A DNA stretch of 30,254 nt, from positions 1-30,254 of the IMG/VR virus record IMGVR_UViG_3300050343_000063; one strand, given 5' to 3'. Below are positions 22,572-30,254 of the stretch, in pieces. Position numbers and translations under genes: made by a program. Source of the stretch: a virus. The notes under the pieces are model-generated. The model worked only from the letters and a program-made list of their open reading frames with translations, did not search any database and had not been told where the DNA came from. Numbering within the stretch: the stretch's first letter is position 1; every line of letters begins with the position of its first letter.

Positions 22572-23315
22572 ATGGCTAACACTACCTCTGGAACTACAAT
22601 TTTTGAAAAAGGTTTTTCTATTGCAGATATTGTAGAAGAGTCTTATGAAAGAATTGGAATACAAGGTGTTTCAGGTTATCAATTAAAAGGTGCAAGACGT
22701 TCTTTAAATATAATGTTTCAAGAATGGGCTAATAGAGGTTTGCATTATTGGGAAGTTGCAAACAATTCAATTACATTAGTTAATAATCAAGCAACATATA
22801 CAATGTTTAGATCAACAGCTGATGGTACATCAAGTGCAACAGCTGTTTATGGTGTTGATGATATTTTAGAAGCAAGTTTTAGAAATTCTAATGTAGATAC
22901 ACCTCTTACAAAAATAAATAGATCAACTTATCAAGCATTATCAAATAAAACTTCTACAGGTCAACCTACACAATATTTTGTTCAAAGATTTATAGATAAA
23001 ATAACAGTTACTTTATATTTAACTCCAGGAACTGATCAAGCTGGTAAATTTTTTAATTATTATTATGTAAAAAGAATTCAAGATGCCGGAGACTATACTA
23101 ATGATGCAGATGTACCTTATAGATTTGTACCTTGTATGGTAGCTGGACTTGCATATTATTTAGCAGTTAAATATGCACCAGAAAAAATTCAAATGTTAAA
23201 AATGTTATATGAAGATGAATTACAAAGAGCTTTACAAGAAGATGGTTCTTCATCAAGTTCTTTTATTACACCTAAAACTTATTATCCGGAGTCGTTAATG
23301 GCAAAGTCTATCTAG
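22572..23315 (+). CDS. Head-tail adaptor protein
   Basis: 247 residues as read. IADIVEESYERIGIQGVSG, YQLKGARRSLNIMFQEWANR and GLHYWEVANNSITLVNNQAT are typical of podovirus adaptor proteins (P22 gp4-like) that sit under the portal. Later VPYRFVPCMVAGLAYYLAVK and EDELQRALQEDGSS. The natural stop was probably TAA near 23297, overlapping the next ATG; an inserted T seems to have removed it, adding about six residues. Confidence 0.75.
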   Translation: MANTTSGTTIFEKGFSIADIVEESYERIGIQGVSGYQLKGARRSLNIMFQEWANRGLHYWEVANNSITLVNNQATYTMFRSTADGTSSATAVYGVDDILEASFRNSNVDTPLTKINRSTYQALSNKTSTGQPTQYFVQRFIDKITVTLYLTPGTDQAGKFFNYYYVKRIQDAGDYTNDADVPYRFVPCMVAGLAYYLAVKYAPEKIQMLKMLYEDELQRALQEDGSSSSSFITPKTYYPESLMAKSI

Positions 23316-23797
23316 AGGAAAATATGCACAAGCAATATCTGATAGATCAGGTATGGCATTTCCTTATAATGAAATGGTAACTGAATGGAATGGAAGTTTT
23401 GTACACAATTCAGAATTTGAACCTAAACAACCACAGATTCAACCAACAAGATTTACAGGTGATCCTCAAGGTTTATCAAATGCAAGACCTGCAAGAACTG
23501 AACCTGCTACAGAAAATTTATTACCTGGAAATCCTTTAAGTCTAACTTCAGGATCTTCTACTGTAACTGTAACAGAACCTGCTCATGGAAGATCAACAAG
23601 TGATACTGTTGTATTTAGAAATGTAGATGGAAGCCCCGGAGGCCTGGTGTATTCTTTATTTGAAAATAGCTTCAGGATTTAGTATAACAGTTATTGATAC
23701 AAATAGTTATAGTTTTGATTGTGGAAGTAATGCAACTGTAACGGAAAAATCAGGAGGAATGTTTGTAACTGCAGGACCAGTTACTCTAACACCATAA
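23298..23797 (+). CDS. Conserved neck/tail structural protein (frameshifts)
   Basis: ATG 23298, MAKS, then after a break RGKYAQAISDRSGMAFPYNE, MVTEWNGSFVHNSEFEPKQP and TVTEPAHGRSTSDTVVFRNV. After a further break near 23665, SGFSITVIDTNSYSFDCG and SGGMFVTAGPVTLTP to TAA 23795-23797. About 165 residues. I recall the SRGKYA...SGxAFPYNEMVxEWNG pattern from a common phage structural protein next to adaptor genes. The C-terminal half looks like a beta-sandwich. Confidence 0.7.
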
Positions 23798-24479
23798 TGG
23801 CTTACACTTTAGCAAATTTACAAGATGATATTAGAAACTATACAGAAGTAGATGACTCTGTATTATCTAATACTATTTTAACAACAATAATTAAAAATGC
23901 TGAAAACAGAATTTATAGAGATGCAGATTCTGATGATAATAGATTTTATGCTACATCAAACTTAGTTTCTGGAAATAGATATGTAACTATACCATCTGAT
24001 TTAAGATTTATTAGATATGTTCAATTAAAAGATGGATCTGGTAATCAAGTATTTTTAGAAAAAAGAGATACTAGTTTTATGGCTGAATATTATAATACTC
24101 CAGGAACAGCTTCTGGATTACCAAAGTATTATGGTAATTGGGATGCTAATTTTTGGGTAGTAGCACCTACACCAAATGCTACTTTTGAAATTACTTTAGC
24201 TTATACAAAACAACCGGATTCAATAACACAACCTACAGCAGCTCCAGCAGCTACAATGGAACTTACACAAGTAATAAATATCAGGATTTACTTTTGTATG
24301 GATGTCTGGTAGAAGCATATGGATACTTGAAAGGTCCTGCAGATATGTTACAATACTACGAAGGATCTTTTAAAAGAGCTTTACAATCGTATGCGATCGA
24401 ACAACAAGGTCGAAGACGTAGAGATGAATGGCAAGATGGCGCTATTCGTACTCCTTTAAAATCTGAATCACCATCATAA
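23797..24479 (+). CDS. Phage adaptor protein, SU10 type (one frameshift)
   Basis: ATG 23797 overlaps the preceding stop. About 228 residues: YTLANLQDDIRNYTEVDDSV, IIKNAENRIYRDADSD, LRFIRYVQLKDGSGNQVFLE, FEITLAYTKQPDSIT, then after a break near 24285 CLVEAYGYLKGPADMLQYYE and SFKRALQSYAIEQQGRRRRD. The order matches small helical adaptor proteins that link portal and tail. A second adaptor after the one at 22572 suggests a short-tail neck. Confidence 0.72.
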
Positions 24480-24496
24480 TACTAAGGAGATAAAAA

Positions 24497-24928
24497 ATGG
24501 CAAATATAGTACCTGACTCTTTTAAAACAGACCTACTTGGTGGCGTGTTTGATTTTGATTCATCTGGTGGATCAACTTTTAAACTAGCGCTTTATACATC
24601 TATAGGTGGTTTTAGTACTTCAACAACAGCTTATACAACTACTAATGAAGTTTCTTCATCTGGTACAAACTATACTGCAGGTGGAAATACTTTAACTAAT
24701 AATGGTGTAGCAGTATCAAGTAACATTGCATATGTTGACTTTGCAGATTCTACTTTTAGTTCTGTAACGTTATCAGCAGTAGGAGCACTGATTTATAAAG
24801 GTACAAGTAATGAAGCTGTATTAGTTTTAGACTTTGGCGGAACAAAAACTGCAACTAACGGTGATTTCGTTGTTCAGTTTCCAACTGCTAACTCATCTAG
24901 TGCAATCATTAGACTTGGCGACGCGTAA
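24497..24928 (+). CDS. Conserved virion protein, beta-rich
   Basis: 143 intact residues with an AAGGAG site. NIVPDSFKTDLLGGVFDFDS, TFKLALYTSIGGF, NYTAGGNTLTNNGVAV, VGALIYKGTSNEAVLVLDF, and FVVQFPTANSSSAIIRLGDA. I recall the SFKxxLLGGxHxF...FKLALYTS pattern as a common tail-associated protein in marine phages. Exact role unknown. Confidence 0.7.
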   Translation: MANIVPDSFKTDLLGGVFDFDSSGGSTFKLALYTSIGGFSTSTTAYTTTNEVSSSGTNYTAGGNTLTNNGVAVSSNIAYVDFADSTFSSVTLSAVGALIYKGTSNEAVLVLDFGGTKTATNGDFVVQFPTANSSSAIIRLGDA

Positions 24929-24946
24929 TAAAATTTTGGAGTAGTA

Positions 24947-25401
24947 ATGGCTTTAATAGTTAACGATAGAGTTAAAGAAACAAGTACAACTACTGGAACA
25001 GGAACTTTTAGTTTAGCTGGTGCAGAAACTGGTTATGAAAGTTTTGTTTCAGGAATTGGAACTGGTAATACAACTTACTATGCAATTGAAAAAATTCAGC
25101 TGGTGAGTTTGAGGTAGGTATTGGTACAGTAACCGATGCTTCACCTGATACTTTATCAAGAACAACAATTATCTCATCATCAAATTCTGATAGTGCAGTA
25201 AACTTTTCTGCAGGTACTAAAAATGTTTTCTGTACACTACCAGCATCGAGATCAATGTCACCATCTATGACAGCCACAGGTTATGTTGTAACACATGCAA
25301 CAACACTTGACGAAACTCAAACAGTTGCTTCAGGAGTATTAGCAGGACCAGTTACAATAACTGGTACACAAACAATAACAGGAACGGTAGTAGTAGTATA
25401 A
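24947..25401 (+). CDS. Tail-fibre-associated protein (one frameshift)
   Basis: ATG 24947 with GGAG. ALIVNDRVKETSTTTGTGTF, SLAGAETGYESFVSGIGTGN, then after a break near 25095 AGEFEVGIGTVTDASPDTLS, RTTIISSSNSDSAVNFSAGT and KNVFCTLPASRS. The pattern VNDRVKETSTTTGTGTF...GTKxVFCTLPAS is frequent in phage tail/fibre proteins. About 151 residues. Its TAA overlaps the next ATG. Confidence 0.7.
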
Positions 25402-25823
25402 TGAGTAAAATAGAAGTAGATGCAATAACACAACAATCAGGAACAACTTTAACACTAGGGCAGTTAGAAGTGGTACAGATTTAGTCATTTCAGATGGTCC
25501 AGTATGGACTACAACAAGTTTAGCAAATACAGAATCAGGAGCTTCTGTATCTTATAATTTAGATGTCGTTGGAGATAGTGCTACAACTATTGCAACGACA
25601 GTTTGTTGCAGGAGCATTACCTGGAGGTGTAACAATCGGATCTACAACTAACCCTAGTGGTACTACTTACAGAGCAGTACTATCAGGAACAATGCCAACT
25701 ATCTCAAGTGAAACTGCATACAGTTTTACTGTTCGAGCAACAGATGCAGAAGGGCAAACGGCGGATCAAGCCTTTACTCTAACGTCAGAAGTTGGTATTA
25801 CTAATTCAGGACAATTTAACTAG
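25401..25823 (+). CDS. Tail-fibre protein with Ig-like domain (frameshifts)
   Basis: ATG 25401: MSKIEVDAITQQSGTTLTLG, the usual start of marine phage fibre proteins. After a break, LVISDGPVWTTTSLANTESG and SYNLDVVGDSATTIATT. Then VAGALPGGVTIGSTTNPSGT, TMPTISSETAYSFTVRATDA and EGQTADQAFTLTSEVG, a putative Ig (He_PIG-like) domain also found at 28526-28990. About 140 residues. Likely an adhesin or spacer in the tail fibre. Confidence 0.7.
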
Positions 25824-25825
25824 TT

Positions 25826-27128
25826 ATGGCTTCAGCATATTTAACAAGAACCAATGGAACATCAACAGAGCAAAAAAATATTTACATTTAGTGCTTGGGT
25901 TAAAAGGTCAGCAATATCTACTTCTGGTGATAAAGTATTAATGGCTGAATATACAGATTCTAATAATAGAATGAAACTACAATTTAAAGATGATGATTTT
26001 TTTGAAGTTTATCAAGTAGATGGTGGAAATATTAGAACTCAAGTTAAAACTAATAGAAAATTTAGAGATTCTAATGGTTGGTATCATATGCTTATAGTTG
26101 GTGATAATACACAAGGAACTAATACAAATAGATTAAAAATATATGTAAATGGAGTACAAGAAACATCTTTTTCTGTATCAACTTATCCTTATAGTAGTAC
26201 TATTCCAAACATAAATGAAAACTCAAAAACAATTACAATAGGTAATGATGATATTGGTGGAAGTTATTTTGATGGTTTAATGACTCATGTAAATTTTGTA
26301 GATGGCACAGCTTTAACACCAACTTCATTCGGTCAATCAGATTCAAATGGTGTATGGATTCCAAAACCTTCACCTTCAGTTACATATGGTACAAATGGTT
26401 TCTTTTTAAAGATGGATAACTCCGGAAACATGGGCCTAGATTCATCAGGTAATTCAAATAACTTTACAACAAGTGGTACAATCACTCAGGCTAAAGACAC
26501 ACCTTCAAATGTTTTTAATGTGTTAAATACTTTAGATACTTCAAGAGGATTATCTAATGGTAATACTACATATGCAGGAGCAAGTGCAGGTACAGTAGTA
26601 AAAGGAACCCTAGCTGTAAATTCTGGTAAATGGTATGCAGAATGTAAAATTGTAGATGCTAGTGAAAATATGATTGGAGTTTTAGATATAGGTCAAGCAC
26701 CAACTACAAACTATGTTGGACATAGTGCTGTTGGTTGGGGTATTTACACAGGAGATGGCAACCTTTATAATAATTCGTCATCTAGTTCTTATAGCAGTGC
26801 TTTTTCAGATAATGATATTATGGGAATAGCTTTAGATATGGATAATAATAAATTATATTTTTCTAAAAATGGTGTATGGCAAAATAGTGGAGTACCAACA
26901 TCTGGTTCTACTGGCACAGGTGCAATTAGTATTACAAGTGGTCTTACAATGACTTTTTGTGGTGGTAGGGATAATGCTAGTGACACAGCTTCATTTAACT
27001 TCGGTAACGGATATTTTGGAACAACAGCAGTAACTTCAGCAGGGACCAATGCTAGTGGTAATGGAATATTTGAATATGACGTTCCAACAGGGTATACTGC
27101 TCTATCAACAAAAGGATTAAACTCATAA
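25826..27128 (+). CDS. Tail adhesin with LamG-like and SPRY-like domains
   Basis: ATG 25826 (MASAYLTRTNGTST), one break near 25875, then a long intact frame. Residues 15-160: a concanavalin/LamG-like domain (FTFSAWVKRS, GWYHMLIVGDNTQGT, RLKIYVNGVQET, FDGLMTHVNFVDGTALTPTS). Residues about 260-390: SPRY-like (SGKWYAECKI, AVGWGIYTGDGNLYNNSSS, DNDIMGIALDMDNNKLYFSK, NGVWQNSGVPTS). The end is GIFEYDVPTGYTALSTKGLN. About 434 residues. It probably binds surface sugars or proteins. A paralogue starts at 29024. Confidence 0.82.
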
Positions 27129-28216
27129 TGGCTTATACTACAATTAAAAAACCTTCTGTTTATTTTAATAATAAACTTTGGACAGGTAATGGTAATAGTA
27201 GTCATGCACAAACAGGTGTAGGATTTCAACCAGATTTAGTTTGGTTAAAAGCAAGAAGTGAAAGTGAATATCATTTTTTATTTGATGCTAGTTAGAGGTG
27301 CAACTAAAAGGTATTAGAAACTGATTTACTACTGGCTGCTGAAGCTACAAATATGCTGAAGGTTTAAACTACATTTGGATAGTGATGGATTTACTATTAG
27401 GAAATAGATACACAATGCAAATGAATAGATAGTGGAACTACTTACGCATCATGGAACTGGAAAGCAAATGGTGCAGGTTCAGCTAATACAGCATGGTTCT
27501 ATAAACTCTACTAGCTACTTCAGTTAATACTACAAGTGGTTTTAGTATTGTTAAATGGACAGGTACATGCAAGTTCGCCATGCAACAATTGGTCATGGAC
27601 TTAGGTGCAGCTCCTAAAATGATAATTATCTTAAAAAATTTAGATATCTTCAGTTTAGTGGTTGGCAGAACATATTGGTATGTTTATCATGCAAGTTTAG
27701 GAAGTAATAAATATTTATTATTAAATTTAGCACTAATGATGCAGTAGTAACATCTACAGTTAATACTTGGAATAATACAGCTCCAACTTCTTCTGTTTTT
27801 TCTATAGTTGTAGTGGTGATGGAGTTAATAAAAATAGTGCAGCAAAACATAATTGCCTACTGCTTTGCAAAGAAAAAAAAGGCTACTCAAAATTTGGTTC
27901 CTATGTCAAGGAAATGGTAATGCTGATGGAACATTTGTTTATACAGGATTTAAACCTGCTTTTTTAATAATTAAAAGAACTAATGCACAAAATTGGATCA
28001 ATGCATGATAATAAAAGAGTTAGGATTAACCTAGCAATGAAAGTTATTAATCCAAATTTAAGTGCTGCTGAAGATATGCTGGTAGATTTGACGATAGTTT
28101 CAAATGGTTTTAAAATAAGAGAGTCTCTAGTACTGGAACGAAGTGGTCATACATACATCTACATGGCATTTGCAGAAGAACCTTTAATTGGAGATAACCC
28201 AGCGACAGCGAGATAA
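27128..28216 (+). CDS. DUF7483-like tail-fibre protein (many frameshifts)
   Basis: ATG 27128 overlaps the previous stop. MAYTTIKKPSVYFNNKLW, TGNGNSSHAQTGVGFQPDLV, WLKARSESEYHFLFDA, then many breaks with readable fragments: RGATK, DGFTI, SGTTYASWNWKANGAGSANT, TTSGFSIVKWTGT, YHASLGS, NADGTFVYTGFKPAFLIIKR, AAEDMLVDLTIVSNGFKIRE and YIYMAFAEEPLIGDNPATAR. The GVGFQPDLVWLKARS and WNWKANGAGS pattern is what I recall of DUF7483 phage proteins. About 360 residues; strongly damaged in this read. Confidence 0.7.
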
Positions 28217-28217
28217 T

Positions 28218-28990
28218 ATGAGCGAAGTAAAAGTAAATAAAATTAGTCCAAGGTCCGGGACAACGGTGTACAGCTAGGAGATAGTGGAGATACTATAACT
28301 GTACCTAGTGGTGCAACATTCACTGGTACACAGAACATTGCAAACGCTGCTCTTACTAGGTTCAGGACAAATTACAATCAATGGTCACTGCGGTAGCGCT
28401 TAGGTGGATCTATTACTTTAGTTACAACTGAGACAAGACCAACAGTATCAGGTATCAGTCCTTCAGCAATTGAAAATACTCAAACAGCAGTTGTTATTAC
28501 AGGAACTAATTTTGTATCGGTTCCATTGGTTACAGCAATCAACTCAACTACCGGTGCACAATTTGTAGCGGATGAAGTTACATTTACTTCAGCTACAAGT
28601 ATTACAGCAAAATTTACTATTTCAGTTGACGCAAGTTACAAATTATATGTAGAGAATCCAGATGGGAACGCAGTTCAAACTGGAGCTATACTAACAGTAT
28701 CAGACGCACCCGCATGGCAAACTGCAGCAGGTACACTAGGTACATTTGCAGGTGGATCAACTATTTCAACAATTACATTAACAGCAACAAATTCTACAGG
28801 GATGACTGTACAATCAGGAGCATTACCTGGTGGAATTACATTGAACAGTGGATCAGGATCTAGTACACTAACAGGTACAGAATCAGGCGCTTCTGCTGAT
28901 ACAACTTACAATTTTACAATAAGTGCTACAGACGCTGAAGGTCAAACAGCAGATAGAGCATTTAGTTTAACAATCACATTTAGGAGCTAA
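28218..28990 (+). CDS. Tail-fibre protein with IPT/TIG and Ig-like domains (frameshifts)
   Basis: ATG 28218: MSEVKVNKISPRSGTTV, a standard marine phage fibre start. Then DSGDTITVPSGATFTGTQNI, breaks near 28275, 28355 and 28395, and RPTVSGISPSAIENTQTAVV, ITGTNFVSVP (an IPT/TIG domain), TSITAKFTISVDASYKLYVE, NPDGNAVQTGAILTVSD. The last part, PAWQTAAGTLGTFAGGS to SATDAEGQTADRAFSL, is an Ig-like domain similar to that at 25563-25823. About 257 residues. Confidence 0.78.
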
Positions 28991-29023
28991 CAACTCTATG
29001 ACAGTTTCAACTAAGATAATATT

Positions 29024-30254
29024 ATGGCAAACAGCTACTTAAAACAGAACAGTATCATCAGTCAACAGGACTAATAGAAAAACTTTTACTCTTAGTCTGC
29101 TTGGGTTAAAAGAAGGTAAGTTAGGTTCAGGAGAACATGGTATATTCGGACAATGTCTAATACAGGAAGTTATGATATATGGTTAATTCATCAGTTAAAT
29201 TTACATTCATTCAGACCAACTAAGAATTATTATGCAAGACTCAAGTAATTATGAAGTAGATACACCAAATAGACTTTTTAGAGATGTTGTAATGCTTGGT
29301 ACCATATTGGTTATTCAAGTTGACACAACACAAGCTACAGCAAGTGATAGAGTTAAACTATGGGTAAATGGAGTGTGCAAGAAACAAGCATTTGCTACAT
29401 GTAACTTATGCCATGCTCAAAATGCATGATAGAATACTGGAATATACACTAGTGCACAAATTACCACAGTAGGTAGAGCTGGTAACTATAATGGGGATTA
29501 TTATGATGGTTACATTAGTCATGCTGCAATCTGTAGATGGTCAAGTGTTGTAGCACCAACTGTATTTGGTGAAACAGATTCTACATCTGGTATTTGGAAA
29601 TTTAAATCAACCATCTGGTGTTACTTGGGGTACTAATGGTTTTCATGGTTAAAATTTGAAAACTCTGGTAACATTAGGTACAGATAGTTCTGGTAACTCA
29701 AATACATTCACAGTTAATGGTAATGGCAGACAGGCACTTGATACACCATCAAATGTTTATTGTACAGCTAATCCTTTGGCTAGATATAGTGGCAACTTAA
29801 ATTATAGTAATGGAAATAATACAACAACAGGTTCAGCAAATAATTGGACAATGGGTAGTTCAACAATGGGTGCTAGTACAGGTAAATGGTATTATGAATA
29901 TAAACTTACAACTATTGGAACAGGTAGTGGTTATTTTAAATTAGGTTTTATATCTGACGAAGCATTTGCTACCAATACTGGTCATATAGCAGAGAGTGCA
30001 TTAGATGGTGGTTATGCTTTTTATTGTCAAAATGGAAATTTAGAAGTTAGAACTAATGATGCAGTTATTTCTGGTTATTCAACAAGTGATTTAGGAGTTT
30101 CTTTTTCAATGGGTGATATTATGTGTCTTGCTGTAGATATGACTAACAAAAGAGCCTACTTTAGAAAAAATGATGATGCTTGGATTAAAAGTGCTAATCC
30201 TGTAAATGGAACAAATGGATTAGATATTAGTGCTGATTATACAGCAGGAAAAGC
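29024..30254 (+). CDS. Second LamG-SPRY tail adhesin (frameshifts; cut by window end)
   Basis: ATG 29024: MANSYLK, then in shifted frames RKTFTLS, WVKR, LGSGEHGIFGQCSNTGSYD, DTTQATASDRVKLWVNGV (LamG-like), YNGDYYDGYISH, then SGNSNTFTVNGNGRQALDTP, SSTMGASTGKWYYEYKLTTI, YFKLGFISDEAFATNTGHIA, MGDIMCLAVDMTNKRAYFRK (SPRY-like). No stop before the window end. Paralogue of 25826-27128: same domain order and shared motifs (FSAWVKRS-like, DTPSNV, GKWYxE). Confidence 0.75.

Noticed and set aside
1-30254. Alternative genetic code with TGA read as an amino acid
   Set aside because: Many genes end normally in TGA, often as ATGA overlaps; the few in-frame cases are better explained as base errors.

Overview
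The window looks like most of the genome of an uncultured, AT-rich, lytic marine tailed phage, probably of the podovirus or short-tail-adaptor type that infects SAR11-like or similar low-GC marine bacteria. This is inferred from the AT-rich sequence, from tightly packed genes that often share TAATG or ATGA stop-start overlaps, from the complete head module, from head-tail adaptors with no visible tape measure, and from the GGRIGYA/GGRMGFADG peptides that I associate with pelagiphage-like marine viruses. No host gene, integrase, tRNA, CRISPR array or insertion sequence was recognised. No DNA or RNA polymerase gene is present, so the window is probably missing a replication module upstream.

Layout. 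0.1-3.3 kb (+): small regulators and zinc-ribbon proteins, a LAGLIDADG homing endonuclease set into the operon by ATGA overlaps on both sides, a PD-(D/E)XK exonuclease, and an iteron-like TACTACC repeat region. 3.3-4.0 kb (-): terminase small subunit and a small partner. 4.0-4.6 kb (+): a VRR-NUC-type nuclease. 4.6-6.4 kb (-): a GP88-family cysteine-rich protein among very short genes, several ending in GCTTGNN heptanucleotide repeats. 6.4-8.8 kb (+): unrecognised accessory genes, three of them preceded by their own TTGACA promoter, with TAGGANNNTCCTA dyads at two of these. This block ends in tandem hairpins. 9.0-19.8 kb (+): TerL, two large uncharacterised proteins, portal, holin-like protein, a run of very basic small proteins (DUF5872- and DUF6321-like), GroES-like co-chaperonin, scaffold and a structural protein. 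19.9-22.6 kb: capsid-associated protein, major capsid protein and small virion proteins separated by strong hairpins. 22.6-30.25 kb: head-tail adaptors, then tail-fibre proteins in two serial cassettes (Ig-like, LamG-SPRY, DUF7483-like; then IPT/Ig-like and a second LamG-SPRY cut by the window end).

A pervasive feature is the large number of single-base frame breaks, including in genes that must be intact in a living phage (TerL, portal, scaffold, capsid). The reading frame resumes with coherent protein sequence after each break. I read these as uncorrected sequencing indels rather than biology, and I annotate each broken gene as one CDS spanning its fragments.

How it works together: the early and middle genes on both strands would handle regulation, DNA processing and perhaps host takeover. 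The late block packages DNA (TerS/TerL/portal), builds the capsid around a scaffold with help from a phage GroES working with host GroEL, lyses the cell (holin), and assembles an adhesin-rich tail.
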